Shown one piece after another: positions 1 to 9,602 of a DNA stretch of 64,000 nucleotides. Under the pieces are notes generated by a model that worked only from the letters and a program-made list of their open reading frames with translations, was not told the origin of the DNA and ran no database searches. Position numbers and translations under genes: made by a program. This DNA is from an uncultured Ligilactobacillus sp. (GTDB taxonomy: Bacteria > Bacillota > Bacilli > Lactobacillales > Lactobacillaceae), in the NCBI GenBank assembly GCA_944326135.1, contig CALVCU010000011.1, positions 1-64,000 of the forward strand. Direction: 5' to 3'. Each line of letters opens with the position of its first letter. Within the stretch, counting starts at the first letter, position 1.

Positions 1-412
<412 letters not shown>

Positions 413-564
413 AAAGTTTTGTGACTCATAAATTTTACTAGCGAATTGACTTCGCAAATGTTTTTGCATTCATTTCCATGAATTGCCCTGCACATTTGTT
501 CATCGAAACATATTCAGTTTTCAAAGATCTACATCTGTTTGTTATCTTATCGACAACTCTTAAA

Positions 565-592
565 ATTATACTCGTTTAAAATCAAATGTCAA
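565..592 (-). promoter_or_regulatory. rrn promoter P2 (proximal)
   Basis: On the minus strand there is TTGACA (592-587), a 16-base spacer and TATAAT (570-565), both perfect sigma-A boxes. They lie about 150 bases before the mature 16S start. This is the expected position and strength for an rRNA promoter. Confidence 0.8.
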
Positions 593-657
593 CAACTAAT
601 TTCAAACTTTTTAAAATTAAGTTTTAACTTTTTTGTTATCTCCTGACAACGTTATTT

Positions 658-686
658 ATTCTACCAACAAATTTTATAGTCGTCAA
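658..686 (-). promoter_or_regulatory. rrn promoter P1 (distal)
   Basis: The minus strand has TTGACG (686-681), a 17-base spacer and TAGAAT (663-658), 94 bases upstream of the perfect promoter at 592-565. Tandem promoters are usual for rRNA operons. The remainder of the gap from 413 to 770 holds the 16S leader and the serS terminator; I see no gene there. Confidence 0.65.
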
Positions 687-717
687 CATCTTTTTTGAAC
701 TTTATTTAATAAATTTC

Positions 718-760
718 AAAAAAAGATACAAGCAAAACTTAAAAAAGCCTCGCTTGTATC
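718..760 (-). terminator. serS terminator
   Basis: The minus strand has a 9-bp stem, GATACAAGC (760-752) with GCTTGTATC (733-725), and an 18-base loop followed by seven T. It lies directly after the serS stop codon and before the rRNA promoters, so it separates the two units. Confidence 0.85.
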
Positions 761-770
761 TACATTAAAT

Positions 771-2042
771 TTATTTTGTAATTTTTTCCATTCCATTCAT
801 ATATGGACGTAATGCTTCTGGAATTGTTACACTACCATCTTCATTTTGATAATTTTCCAAAATAGCAGCAACTGTTCGACCAACAGCTAAACCAGATCCA
901 TTTAGTGTATGTACAAATTGTAATTTGCCATTTTCATCACGATATTGAATATGTGCACGACGTGCTTGGAAAGCTTCGCAATTTGAACAACTTGAAATTT
1001 CACGATATTTGTTTTGTGCTGGCATCCAAACTTCTAAATCATGTGTCATTGCAGCACTAAATCCCATATCCCCAGTAGAAAGCGTTATAACATGATATGG
1101 TAATCCTAGTTTTTCCATTATATTTCCTGCATTATTAGTCATCTTTTCTAATTCATCATATGATGTTTCTGGTTTTACATATTTCACCATTTCAACTTTA
1201 TTAAATTGATGCATTCTAATTAATCCACGAGTATCTCGTCCTGCACTTCCTGCTTCTGAACGAAATGATGGTGATAATGCTGTAAAATATACTGGTAATT
1301 TTTCAGTTGGAATAACTTCATCACGATAATAATTAGTTAACGGAACTTCAGCAGTTGGAATTAAAGTCATATCTTCTCCGTTAACTTGATAAACATCTTC
1401 CTTAAACTTAGGAAATTGTCCAGTCCCATACATAGAAGCAGCATTAACAATATAAGGTGGAATAACTTCTGTATAACCTTCTGTTGCATGTTGATCTAAC
1501 ATAAAGTTATAAACTGCACGTTCTAATTTTGCACCTGCACCAATGTAATAAACAAAACGAGCACCTGAAACTTTTGCAGCACGTTCGAAATCCAAAATTC
1601 CTAAATCAGAGCCAATTTCCCAATGATTTTTTGGAGTAAAATCAAATTCACGAATAGTACCAACTTTACGCAACTCAACATTTGCATCTTCATCTTTTCC
1701 TACTGGAATTGTTGGATTTGGCAAGTTAGGCAATCGAGAAGCCATATCCTTTTCTTCTTCTTGAATTCTTTCTAAATCTTCATCTAATGCTTTAATTTTT
1801 GTTCCAACTTCACGCATTTTTTCAATTTGTGCAGTTGTATCTTCCTTATTTCTTTTTGCTTTAGCAATTGCACTAGACACATCATTACGTTGTTTTTTTA
1901 AATTTTCTGCTTCAACTAGCAAATCACGACGTTCTTTATCTTTTTTAAGTAAAGCATCAATTTGTTCTGGCTTAATGCCACGTGTTCCTAAACGTTTTTT
2001 ATATTCATCTGTATTTTTTCTTATATCACGAATATCTAACAT
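771..2042 (-). CDS. serS: serine--tRNA ligase
   Basis: Class II aminoacyl-tRNA synthetase that charges tRNA-Ser (and tRNA-Sec where present) with serine in the cytoplasm. The 423-residue length is usual for the family. Residues 1 to about 110 are the charged, coiled-coil tRNA-binding arm. The catalytic core follows, with motif 2 ([17 protein letters not shown]) and motif 3 near the C-terminus ([13 protein letters not shown]). The start is an ATG at 2042 with AGGAGG seven bases upstream. A T-box leader sits in front and a hairpin terminator follows, so it is a single-gene unit controlled by uncharged tRNA-Ser. I saw no missing motifs. Confidence 0.98.
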   Translation of the reverse strand: MLDIRDIRKNTDEYKKRLGTRGIKPEQIDALLKKDKERRDLLVEAENLKKQRNDVSSAIAKAKRNKEDTTAQIEKMREVGTKIKALDEDLERIQEEEKDMASRLPNLPNPTIPVGKDEDANVELRKVGTIREFDFTPKNHWEIGSDLGILDFERAAKVSGARFVYYIGAGAKLERAVYNFMLDQHATEGYTEVIPPYIVNAASMYGTGQFPKFKEDVYQVNGEDMTLIPTAEVPLTNYYRDEVIPTEKLPVYFTALSPSFRSEAGSAGRDTRGLIRMHQFNKVEMVKYVKPETSYDELEKMTNNAGNIMEKLGLPYHVITLSTGDMGFSAAMTHDLEVWMPAQNKYREISSCSNCEAFQARRAHIQYRDENGKLQFVHTLNGSGLAVGRTVAAILENYQNEDGSVTIPEALRPYMNGMEKITK

Positions 2043-2073
2043 GTTTTTTCCTCCTAAAAATCTTTGAAATAAT

Positions 2074-2280
2074 AAAAAAATAGCCTTTCATCCCCATATG
2101 GGACGAAAGACTATTCCGTGGTACCACCCAAATTCACCATATTAATAGTGCACTCAAAAGAATAACGACTTAAAGCCGTGCAGCATTACCTGCCCATGCA
2201 AAAATCGCTGGAGTTTCGGTAACGGTTCGCACCAACCACCGCTTCTCTTGATACCTACTTATGGCGACCATGATGTTTAA
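2074..2280 (-). promoter_or_regulatory. T-box leader of serS
   Basis: The minus strand carries the T-box core GGGTGGTACCACGG (2129-2116), which binds the free acceptor end of uncharged tRNA. Right after it comes a terminator hairpin (2115-2081) with a run of T (2080-2074). Upstream, to about 2280, is structured sequence that should contain stem I and the specifier loop. From the downstream gene the specifier should be a serine codon; I could not place the specifier loop with certainty. The 5' limit is approximate. Confidence 0.9.
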
Positions 2281-2326
2281 TTATTTCTACGTTTATTTTA
2301 CCCTTTTCAATAAAATTTAACAAGTT

Positions 2327-3808
2327 CTAATGATCTTCAATTAATTCTTCATCTTCCTCATCAAATTTATCTGTTAGATCAGGTGTTGATAAATCCACTT
2401 CATCCAATGGAATTATATGTGTATGATGCTTAATCTTATAATAACAAAATAGTATTAAGAACAATGGAACTGACATGTATGTTACTAACATTGCTTTCCA
2501 ATCAAAACTGGCAACTGCTTGTAAATCTTGTCCAATTACTACTAATATACATAATACTAATGCCAAAATTGGACCAAATGGGAATAGTTTAGCCTTATAA
2601 ACTAAATCATTTAAATCCTTATTTTGAGCTACATATGCTTTTCTAAAACGATAATGAGAAATTGCAATTCCAATCCATGCAATAAATCCAGTTAATCCAC
2701 TAGCAGCAACTAACCATTGATATAATTGATTTCCAAAAATACTTGTTAAAAATGTTAATAAACCAACTATTGTTGTACCAACTAATGCAACGAATGGAAC
2801 TCCTCGACGATTTACCTTACCAAAGATCTTTGGTGCATCTCCTTCTTTAGCCATTGAATAAAGCATTCGAGTTGAAGCATACATTCCTGAATTTGCAGAT
2901 GATAAAACTGAAGTTAAAATAACTGCATTCATAATACTTGCAGCAGCTGCTAATCCAGCACGCTTAAATACTAAAGTAAATGGACTAATTGCAATATCAG
3001 ATGCACTTGATCCAAGTAAATATTTACTTGTATAAGGAATAATTGCAGCAATTACAAAAATTGACAAAATGTAGAATAATAAAATTCTCCAAAATACTTG
3101 CTTAATTGCCTTTGGAACACTTTCTGCTGGATTTTCTGATTCACCAGCAGTCACCCCAACAAGTTCAGTTCCTTGGAATGAGAAACCAGCAACTACAAAA
3201 ACACTTAATACTGCTGGAATTCCTCCAACAAATGGTGCTTTCTTATATGTAAAGTTTTCTAAATAAACTGCTTTTCCACCTAAAATACCAAAAATTGTTA
3301 AAATTCCTACTGCTAGGAAAATAATAACTGTAATAATTTTAATTAAAGATAGCCAGTATTCAGTTTCTCCAAAAGAACGAACTGAGATAGCATTAATCAA
3401 GAACACTAACCCTAATGCAAATAAACTAAAAACCCAATTAGGAACATGTGGGAACCAAAACTTCAATACTAATGCACATGTTGAAACATCAACTGCAACC
3501 GTTATTGCCCAGTTAAACCAATAATTCCATCCCATAGCAAATCCTAAGGCTGGATCAACGAATCTTTTAGCATATGTCGCAAATGAGCCAGTTACTGGCA
3601 TATAGGTTGCCATCTCTCCAAGTGATGTCATTAAGAAGTAAACCATAGCACCGATTCCTATATATGCTAAAATTGCACCACCAGGACCGGCTTTAGAAAT
3701 TGCTGAACCACTTGCTACAAATAACCCTGTTCCAATACTTCCACCTAAAGCAATCATCGACAAATGCCTTGTCTTTAAAGATCGCTTCATTTGATTCTTT
3801 TCTGCCAT
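2327..3808 (-). CDS. lysP: lysine-specific permease
   Basis: Amino acid-polyamine-organocation (APC) superfamily proton-coupled permease of 493 residues with about 12 membrane segments. The N-terminal signature GGSIGTGLFVASG and the stretches MVYFLMTSLGE, FALGWNYW-like (FAMGWNYWFNW) and GFSFQGTELVGVTAGESE match the LysP type closely across the whole length. The charged tail (residues ~470-493) is cytosolic. The start ATG at 3808 has AGGAGG just upstream (GGAGGTCTAAGT). The lysine riboswitch immediately upstream independently supports lysine as the substrate. No clear terminator was seen after the stop; the serS T-box begins about 45 bases further on. Confidence 0.94.
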   Translation of the reverse strand: MAEKNQMKRSLKTRHLSMIALGGSIGTGLFVASGSAISKAGPGGAILAYIGIGAMVYFLMTSLGEMATYMPVTGSFATYAKRFVDPALGFAMGWNYWFNWAITVAVDVSTCALVLKFWFPHVPNWVFSLFALGLVFLINAISVRSFGETEYWLSLIKIITVIIFLAVGILTIFGILGGKAVYLENFTYKKAPFVGGIPAVLSVFVVAGFSFQGTELVGVTAGESENPAESVPKAIKQVFWRILLFYILSIFVIAAIIPYTSKYLLGSSASDIAISPFTLVFKRAGLAAAASIMNAVILTSVLSSANSGMYASTRMLYSMAKEGDAPKIFGKVNRRGVPFVALVGTTIVGLLTFLTSIFGNQLYQWLVAASGLTGFIAWIGIAISHYRFRKAYVAQNKDLNDLVYKAKLFPFGPILALVLCILVVIGQDLQAVASFDWKAMLVTYMSVPLFLILFCYYKIKHHTHIIPLDEVDLSTPDLTDKFDEEDEELIEDH

Positions 3809-3865
3809 ACTTAGACCTCCTAAAAATTACGGTCAAAGAGCACAGATATCATCACTACAAAGCTA

Positions 3866-3896
3866 AAATAAAAACGCACTCTACTAACAGAATGCG
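3866..3896 (-). terminator. attenuator of the lysine riboswitch
   Basis: The minus strand has an 8-bp stem CGCATTCT/AGAGTGCG (3896-3889 with 3882-3875), then TTTTTATTTT. It lies between the aptamer and lysP, in the usual place of an expression-platform terminator. Binding of lysine is expected to favour it and stop lysP transcription. Confidence 0.85.
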
Positions 3897-3947
3897 CCAT
3901 GAAAATCTTTTGAAAATAAGATAAAAAATCTAATCAATAATAAAAAT

Positions 3948-4120
3948 TCTCGATAGCGCTCCGCAATGTTCAACTGCGACAGTCCCTAGTCTATTAAACT
4001 AGAGCCCAGATAGACACTTCTAAAGCAGTGTCTTCTTCGGCGAATCATCCTTTCACTTCACATCAATGTTGCTTTAGCAACTCCGTGAAAATACTAATAA
4101 TCATCGCGACCTCTCTTCGA
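3948..4120 (-). promoter_or_regulatory. lysine riboswitch (L box) aptamer
   Basis: Conserved L-box blocks appear in order on the minus strand: GAGGTCGCG (near 4115), GTGAAAGGATGATTCGCCGAAG-type block (about 4055-4035), GGGACTGTCGC (about 3987-3975), and GGAGCGCTATCGAGA closing the P1 helix (near 3950). The element lies between a promoter-like region and lysP, with an intrinsic terminator downstream. This fits transcriptional control of lysine uptake. The ends are approximate. Confidence 0.93.
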
Positions 4121-4164
4121 TTAGTTTTATTATTACTTTTTTTTGAAAAAAAATCAAGTTATTT

Positions 4165-4977
4165 TTACATTTTATTTTTATGATTGTAATAATCTTTTAC
4201 ATTAAAAGTATATGGATTATCATCTAAACGTGGCCCCATTAAACAAAGAAACATTAAAGCTAACTGTCCAACAGTACCAAGTACCCAAAAAATCATTAGC
4301 CAATTTGGTAATTTAGCGTCATGCAATCTCCTAAATGTAGCAGTAAAAAGTATAATTTGAAAAATAATTGAAAGTGGAACAATGACTATTGAACATGATT
4401 TCAATAGTCCAACAATTGTTGTTACATGTAATACTGATGTTGCAAAATAGGCAATTAATGTACTTAATAAGGTCATCAATAGGAATAATCCGCCTACTCC
4501 CCACCAATAATCATTTATTCCCATTCGTTTATTAATTTTAAACATATCCTTTAAAATCAACTTTGTTGATACAAATAATCCTGGTTGCACATTTTCATTT
4601 TTTTCTTCAGGTTTAAGTACACGTACTTTAATGCCAGCATCGTTCATTTCTTTTACAAATTTTTCTAATGAATCTTTATCTGTTAAATCGGCATTTAATA
4701 AACTTTGTTGAATTCGTTGCTCTTTTGTTAGATTCTTTTGATTATCATGATCTGTTTCTTCATCATTTTCTGCTAAATCTTTATGTAAATCTAAAATAGC
4801 CTGATCTGTCCCACAATATGGACAAAAGTTAGCATTTACATAAATATCTTTATCACATTTTTTACACTTCTTCGTTTCATATTCTTTAGCAAAACGCATT
4901 TGTTTTGCACCACAAAATGAGCAGTATTCCTCATTAGAATCCATTTTATGACCACATTTTTCGCAATAATAAGTCAT
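4165..4977 (-). CDS. double zinc-ribbon DUF805 membrane protein
   Basis: Membrane protein of unknown function. The first ~50 residues hold two zinc ribbons, each with two CxxC pairs (CEKCG...CSFCG and CKKCD...CPYCG). A charged linker with a segment resembling an SHOCT-like helix follows (to ~residue 135). Then come about four membrane helices with the DUF805 signature FRRLHDAKLPNW. I chose the ATG at 4977 because GAAGGG lies nine bases upstream; the in-frame ATG at 4986 abuts that site. The gene follows the LysR gene closely on the same strand and may be co-transcribed with it. The zinc ribbons suggest protein or nucleic-acid contacts, but that is inference. Confidence 0.8.
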   Translation of the reverse strand: MTYYCEKCGHKMDSNEEYCSFCGAKQMRFAKEYETKKCKKCDKDIYVNANFCPYCGTDQAILDLHKDLAENDEETDHDNQKNLTKEQRIQQSLLNADLTDKDSLEKFVKEMNDAGIKVRVLKPEEKNENVQPGLFVSTKLILKDMFKINKRMGINDYWWGVGGLFLLMTLLSTLIAYFATSVLHVTTIVGLLKSCSIVIVPLSIIFQIILFTATFRRLHDAKLPNWLMIFWVLGTVGQLALMFLCLMGPRLDDNPYTFNVKDYYNHKNKM

Positions 4978-4991
4978 TTCTCTCATCCCTT

Positions 4992-5882
4992 CTATTTACT
5001 TTCAACAGTAATATTTTCATAACTTTTAATAAACTTTTGTAAAACCCCTGATATCTCTTGTTTATTTTGCCAAACAATTGCAAGACGAGTATTCCAATTT
5101 TCATATGCTACAGGTAATAATTTAACATTATTATTAGCATAACATTTTGCACAATTTTGAGGAACTAAAGCTACACCAAAATTACTTTCAGCATATTGAA
5201 TTGCAGTTCTACTATCATCACATTCAACCGCAATAAAAGATTGTAATCCTCGATTTTCAAATGAATCTTTAATTGTAATTTTAAATCTGTTATAAACAAT
5301 CAATGGTAAATTTCCTAGTTCTTCAATATCTATTGAACATTTTTCACATAAACATTTTGTTTGGAATTTTTGCGGAATTACAGCAACCATTGGTTCAGCC
5401 TTAAAGAAACGAATCCCTAAACCTTCTTCATTAAATGGAGTTCTAACAACAGCAACATCTATTAAATTTTTACGTAATAAATCTAATAACTCATATGTGC
5501 TCCCTTCTTTAATTTTAAACTTAACGTCTGGATAATATTTCGTTAATAATTCATTTTTTTCATTCGGAATCGTTGCTGTACTTGTAGGAGTCATCCAAAG
5601 ACGTAAAGTACCAAATGTACCATTTTGAATATTTTTTACTTTATATTGTGTAATTTCTGCCAAATCAATAATTTGTTTTGCATATTTTTCAAACATAACA
5701 CCTGCAGATGTTAACTGAATACCATGTGCAGTTCTTTTAATTAATTGGACGTCTAATTCTTTTTCTAGTTGCTTAAGTTGATAACTTAAAGGCGGTTGCG
5801 CAATATTTAATTTTTTAGCAGCCGCTGTAACTTGTTGTTCTTCTGCCACCGTTACAAAATATTTTAATTGTTTAAAATTCAT
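4992..5882 (-). CDS. LysR-family transcriptional regulator
   Basis: A 296-residue DNA-binding regulator. Residues 1-60 form the typical winged helix-turn-helix (FKQLKYFVTVAEEQQVTAAA, with AQPPLSYQLKQLEKEL as the recognition region). From ~90 on is the periplasmic-binding-protein-like effector domain. The gene is divergent from a TauE/SafE exporter pair with a 140-bp shared intergenic region, the classic arrangement of a LysR protein and its target. The effector is unknown; if the exporter handles sulfur compounds or organic acids, the ligand may be one of these. A CxCxxC-like cluster (CLCEKC) in the effector domain is unusual and might sense redox or metal. Confidence 0.9.
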   Translation of the reverse strand: MNFKQLKYFVTVAEEQQVTAAAKKLNIAQPPLSYQLKQLEKELDVQLIKRTAHGIQLTSAGVMFEKYAKQIIDLAEITQYKVKNIQNGTFGTLRLWMTPTSTATIPNEKNELLTKYYPDVKFKIKEGSTYELLDLLRKNLIDVAVVRTPFNEEGLGIRFFKAEPMVAVIPQKFQTKCLCEKCSIDIEELGNLPLIVYNRFKITIKDSFENRGLQSFIAVECDDSRTAIQYAESNFGVALVPQNCAKCYANNNVKLLPVAYENWNTRLAIVWQNKQEISGVLQKFIKSYENITVESK

Positions 5883-6022
5883 AACATATCTCCAAAATAA
5901 ATGATTTACTTTCTACATATACAATTTTTGGATATCTCTTACAATAAATAAATATTTTCTTTATGAAAGTTTAATGTTACGATTTACATGTTACATGTAT
6001 TAAAACAGAGAGAAGGAAGAAT

Positions 6023-6865
6023 ATGCAAAGTGCATTACTAATGCTTCTAATCGGCCTTTTTGCTGGCACAATGGGAGCGATTTTAGGTATTGGAGGCGGA
6101 ATGATCATCACTCCAATCATTACTCTGGGTCTTGGATTAGATATTAAATATGCAATTGGTGCTAGTATCATTGCAGTTATTGCAACTAGTTCTGGTTCAA
6201 CAATCGCATTTTTGAAAGATGATGTATTAAATCTACGAGTTGCAATGTTTTTAGAAATTGCAACTAGTGTGGGGGCAATTGTCGGTGCGTTGTTAACCGG
6301 AGTTTTTAACCCCGCAATTTTATATTTCTTGTTCGGATGTTTACTACTATTTTCAAGTTGGAATATGTATCGCAAACTTCGCCAAGGTAATGAAGTTTTG
6401 CATCGAGCTACTCCAGATAAATTAGCTGAAAAATTAAAATTAAACAGTTCATATTATGATAAAAATTTACATAAACAAATTGACTATGATGTCGAAAATG
6501 TTCCTGCTGGCTTAACAATTATGTTTGGAGCAGGCCTAGCTTCAGGACTATTAGGAATTGGATCAGGTGCATTTAAAGTCATGGCATTAGATAATGCAAT
6601 GAAAATGCCTCTTAAGCCATCTAGCGCAACAAGTAATTTAATGATGGGAGTTACCGCTGCTGCTAGTGCAACAATTTATTTCTTTAATGGTTCTATTCGT
6701 CCTGAAATCGCAGTTCCACTTTCCCTCGGAATAATTGTTGGTGCTGCATTAGGAAGTCGAATTATGCAACACTTACCATCAAGATGGATTCGTATTATTT
6801 TTATTCCTATTCTAATATATCTAGGTTTACAAATGGCATTAAAAGCATTTGGGGTGACAATTTAA
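6023..6865 (+). CDS. TauE/SafE family exporter
   Basis: A 280-residue integral membrane protein with two repeated halves. Each half carries the glycine-rich TauE/SafE (DUF81) signature: GTMGAILGIGGGMIITP at about residues 15-31 and GLASGLLGIGSGAFKV at about 170-186. A hydrophilic segment of ~45 residues joins them. The family exports sulfite, sulfoacetate and other small organic anions. AAGGAAG precedes the ATG. The next gene starts on the base after this stop codon, so the two are translated from one message. The substrate cannot be told from the sequence. Confidence 0.88.
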   Translation: MQSALLMLLIGLFAGTMGAILGIGGGMIITPIITLGLGLDIKYAIGASIIAVIATSSGSTIAFLKDDVLNLRVAMFLEIATSVGAIVGALLTGVFNPAILYFLFGCLLLFSSWNMYRKLRQGNEVLHRATPDKLAEKLKLNSSYYDKNLHKQIDYDVENVPAGLTIMFGAGLASGLLGIGSGAFKVMALDNAMKMPLKPSSATSNLMMGVTAAASATIYFFNGSIRPEIAVPLSLGIIVGAALGSRIMQHLPSRWIRIIFIPILIYLGLQMALKAFGVTI

Positions 6866-7243
6866 ATGAAAAATACAAAAAATACTGACGAAGAAATGGA
6901 TCGTATGGAAATCGCGATTGGAAGAATTATGCGAATTGGGGTTGCAATTGCTGCAATGATTATGTTGCTTGGATATTTAATGTTATTTATTAAACATTCT
7001 ACTGGATATCCCGCAAATACATTTCCAACTACTTTAGTTTCAATTATATCTGGAGTCATTCAGCTTAAACCCTATGCATTAATGATGGCTGGAATTTTCT
7101 TACTAATTCTTACACCTGCATTACGGGTTGCCGCTTCTATCTATGCTTTTTTTAAAGCACATGATACTTTATATACTATAATTACCGTAATTGTATTAGC
7201 TATTTTGATTATTAGTTTCTTTTTAGGTCATGCAGATTACTAA
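6866..7243 (+). CDS. DUF1634 family membrane protein
   Basis: A small membrane protein of 125 residues with three hydrophobic helices after a short charged N-terminus (EEMDRMEIAIGRIMRIGV). This is the DUF1634 pattern, which commonly accompanies TauE/SafE exporters. Its ATG directly follows the stop codon of the exporter with no spacer, which implies translational coupling. It probably acts as an accessory subunit of that exporter; this is inferred from gene order only. Confidence 0.82.
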   Translation: MKNTKNTDEEMDRMEIAIGRIMRIGVAIAAMIMLLGYLMLFIKHSTGYPANTFPTTLVSIISGVIQLKPYALMMAGIFLLILTPALRVAASIYAFFKAHDTLYTIITVIVLAILIISFFLGHADY

Positions 7244-7247
7244 CTTT

Positions 7248-7256
7248 TGTTATAAT
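7248..7256 (+). promoter_or_regulatory. extended -10 promoter of the LCP gene
   Basis: TG-T-TATAAT at 7248-7256 is an extended -10 box, placed about 38 bases before the LCP start codon. No good -35 box is visible, which is tolerated with an extended -10. It sits directly behind the DUF1634 stop codon. Confidence 0.5.
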
Positions 7257-7293
7257 ATAATCAATTATAAAAAATGGAGGTAACCTAATTATT

Positions 7294-8352
7294 ATGCAAA
7301 GATCTCAGCATGAAGATTTTGAGGAAATCCAAGAAGATGAAGAACAAGAAGATACCTCTTATAATAATCAGACTAATTATAAAAAAATAATTTTTTTCTG
7401 GTCACTTTTAATTATTATTATTGGTTTAATTGTGAGTGGAAATTATTTTTATGATCATTTTATTACTGCACGAAAAGTTGCTAATACAGTCTATGCTCCT
7501 AGTACTAATGATAAGTCTCGTAATGTTGAACAATTACTAAAAGATGGAAAACCTGTTTCAATTTTACTAATGGGAACTGATACCGGCGCATTAGGCCGTT
7601 CATTTAAAGGTAGAACAGATACAATGATTGTTGCAGTGCTAAACCCATCTAAAAAAACAATGACACTAGTTAGTTTACCAAGGGATGCATTAGTTGCTGT
7701 AAACGGCTATGAACAATATTATCCAAGTAAATTAAATTCTGCTTATGCTTATGGTGGCTCAACTGCAGCAATCAAAACAGTAGAAAAGTATTTAAATGTT
7801 CCGATTGATTTTTATGCAACTATTAACATGGGAGGACTTGAAGGTCTAATCAATGCAGTTGGTGGATTAAACATAAAACCATTACTTAGTTTTTCTTATG
7901 GTGGATACACATTTACTAAAGATAAAGAAGTTCATATGAATGGTAATGAGGCATTACAATATTGCCGTATGCGTGATGATGACCCATTAGGAGATTATGG
8001 ACGTCAAAATCGCCAACGACAAATCATAATGGCATTAGCATTTAAAGGCGTCAAATTATCGAGTCTATTGAATGATAAGTTTTTAAATTCTTTATCAAAA
8101 CAATTAAAAACCGATTTATCATTTAACGATTTAATTGCTCTCGGTAAAAATTATCGTATTGCAACTCATCACGTCAAATCTACACATTTACAAGGAACTA
8201 CTCAAAAAATCGGTAGTGCCGATTTTGAAGTTGTCAGTGTGGATGAAAAGCAAAAGATAACTAATACTTTACGCAAAGCTTTAGAATTATCTTCTGCTCA
8301 AACTGGAAACACTCTTACTGATGACATGGAAATTAATACTGAAACTAAATAA
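7294..8352 (+). CDS. LytR-CpsA-Psr (LCP) family cell-wall protein
   Basis: LCP proteins transfer undecaprenyl-linked anionic polymers (teichoic acids, capsular sugars) to peptidoglycan on the outer face of the membrane. Here an acidic cytosolic N-terminus (residues 1-28) is followed by one membrane helix (~30-52). The catalytic domain then starts at ILLMGTDTG with the conserved arginine/aspartate motifs GRTDTMIVAVLNP, SLPRDALV and, later, YCRMRDDDPLGDYGRQNRQRQI. Length 352 is typical. GGAGGT lies 12 bases before the ATG, a slightly long spacing. A bidirectional terminator follows. It appears to be a single-gene unit. Confidence 0.94.
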   Translation: MQRSQHEDFEEIQEDEEQEDTSYNNQTNYKKIIFFWSLLIIIIGLIVSGNYFYDHFITARKVANTVYAPSTNDKSRNVEQLLKDGKPVSILLMGTDTGALGRSFKGRTDTMIVAVLNPSKKTMTLVSLPRDALVAVNGYEQYYPSKLNSAYAYGGSTAAIKTVEKYLNVPIDFYATINMGGLEGLINAVGGLNIKPLLSFSYGGYTFTKDKEVHMNGNEALQYCRMRDDDPLGDYGRQNRQRQIIMALAFKGVKLSSLLNDKFLNSLSKQLKTDLSFNDLIALGKNYRIATHHVKSTHLQGTTQKIGSADFEVVSVDEKQKITNTLRKALELSSAQTGNTLTDDMEINTETK

Positions 8353-8353
8353 T

Positions 8354-8392
8354 AAAAAAAGAGATTAGGATTACCTAATCTCTTTTTTTATT
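8354..8392. terminator. bidirectional terminator
   Basis: A perfect 9-bp stem GAGATTAGG/CCTAATCTC (8361-8369 with 8374-8382) has a 4-base loop. It is flanked by A on the left and T on the right, so it can end both the LCP gene and the convergent DUF975 operon. Confidence 0.88.
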
Positions 8393-9602
8393 ATTCTTTT
8401 TCTAGAACTACTGTTCCAACTTTCTTCTCATTCAATTGGACATTTCCAACAATTTTTTGCCCTTTATCTGAGATTTTCAAATCATATAACGCTATCACAT
8501 CATGTGATTTTTCACTACCTAAATAGATCGAATCAAATGTAACATTACATTTAATTTTTGGCTTTTGCAATTCATTTATTAACTTATCATATTGTGATTC
8601 ATTTGATTTAGATTCATTAGCTGAATAATCATCTAGTATTACTTTTGCTTTACCTTTGCCATCTTTAATTTTATTAAATTTTATATCGCAATTTTTAACT
8701 TCATCTGACTTTGAACTTTTAATTTTCATTACAAATGTTTCATTTTCAATACTTTGATTTATACTTGGATAAAAATATGATAATGGCAAAAATACAGCAA
8801 TCAACAACAATTCACATCCAAAAGCAATCCAATTTGCTCTAGTTAAATTTTTATTTGATTTTTCAATCATAGGAGAACATGAGCCATTAGGATTAAATAT
8901 CAATGTTGTTTTTTCACCATAAGCAGATTTTACATTTAAATAGAATCCTAAAATTGAAAGAGAACAGTATGGTGTAAGCCATAAAATATAATAAACCATT
9001 ATACCAATGATACTTAAAGGACCAGTAATTATCATTAATACTAATAAAATTAATAAAGCCAATAATTGCCAACCAATAAAACTAAAGGATAAAATAAATA
9101 AATCCTCTTTATGTCCTTGCATCATCCGTGAACTTTCCTTCAAACATTCACGTGCTGTTACTTTTTCTCCATTATCCAAATGATCTTTCAAAATCCAAAA
9201 AGCTTGCGAATATTCAAATATTTTAATGTATGTTGGAATTATAAATACTATTCCCCATAAAGAGCTGAAAAAACAGTAAGCAATAAATAATTTAATTACT
9301 GACCAACAGTAACGTGGAGTAAAACAAATAAATAATTTCTTCCACAATTTCTCTGGGAATTTATTATTTTTAACTAAATCATAAAACAAGAAAGATAATC
9401 CCAAGCCTAGTAAGATACTACAAATTAATGTTACTAAAACAAAAATTACCCCTAGTGCTACGTCAACACAAAACAAACCACCAGAAACTACAAACATGCC
9501 AATTAAAATGGCCGCCGTTACAAATTCAATTAAAAATATTTTCCCTAAATTTTCACTAATTAACTTTTTTGCATGATCTTTTAATACCCGTCTTGAGTTC
9601 AT
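8391..9602 (-). CDS. DUF975 family membrane protein
   Basis: A 403-residue protein of unknown function. Residues 1-235 hold about six membrane helices with the DUF975 pattern: an N-terminal RRVLKDHAKKLI, a central YSQAFWILKDHLDNG...AREC..SSRMMQGHK segment, and FSFIGWQLL. After one more helix near 260-280 comes a soluble C-terminal part of ~110 residues, rich in Lys, Asp and Ser and probably outside the cell. Its start ATG overlaps the preceding stop codon by one base (TAATG), so translation is coupled to the DUF805 gene. No function can be assigned. Confidence 0.78.
   Translation of the reverse strand: MNSRRVLKDHAKKLISENLGKIFLIEFVTAAILIGMFVVSGGLFCVDVALGVIFVLVTLICSILLGLGLSFLFYDLVKNNKFPEKLWKKLFICFTPRYCWSVIKLFIAYCFFSSLWGIVFIIPTYIKIFEYSQAFWILKDHLDNGEKVTARECLKESSRMMQGHKEDLFILSFSFIGWQLLALLILLVLMIITGPLSIIGIMVYYILWLTPYCSLSILGFYLNVKSAYGEKTTLIFNPNGSCSPMIEKSNKNLTRANWIAFGCELLLIAVFLPLSYFYPSINQSIENETFVMKIKSSKSDEVKNCDIKFNKIKDGKGKAKVILDDYSANESKSNESQYDKLINELQKPKIKCNVTFDSIYLGSEKSHDVIALYDLKISDKGQKIVGNVQLNEKKVGTVVLEKE

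Noticed and set aside
5977-6375. 132-codon minus-strand frame opposite the TauE/SafE gene
   Set aside because: No ribosome site; the opposite strand has a clear family match over its full length.
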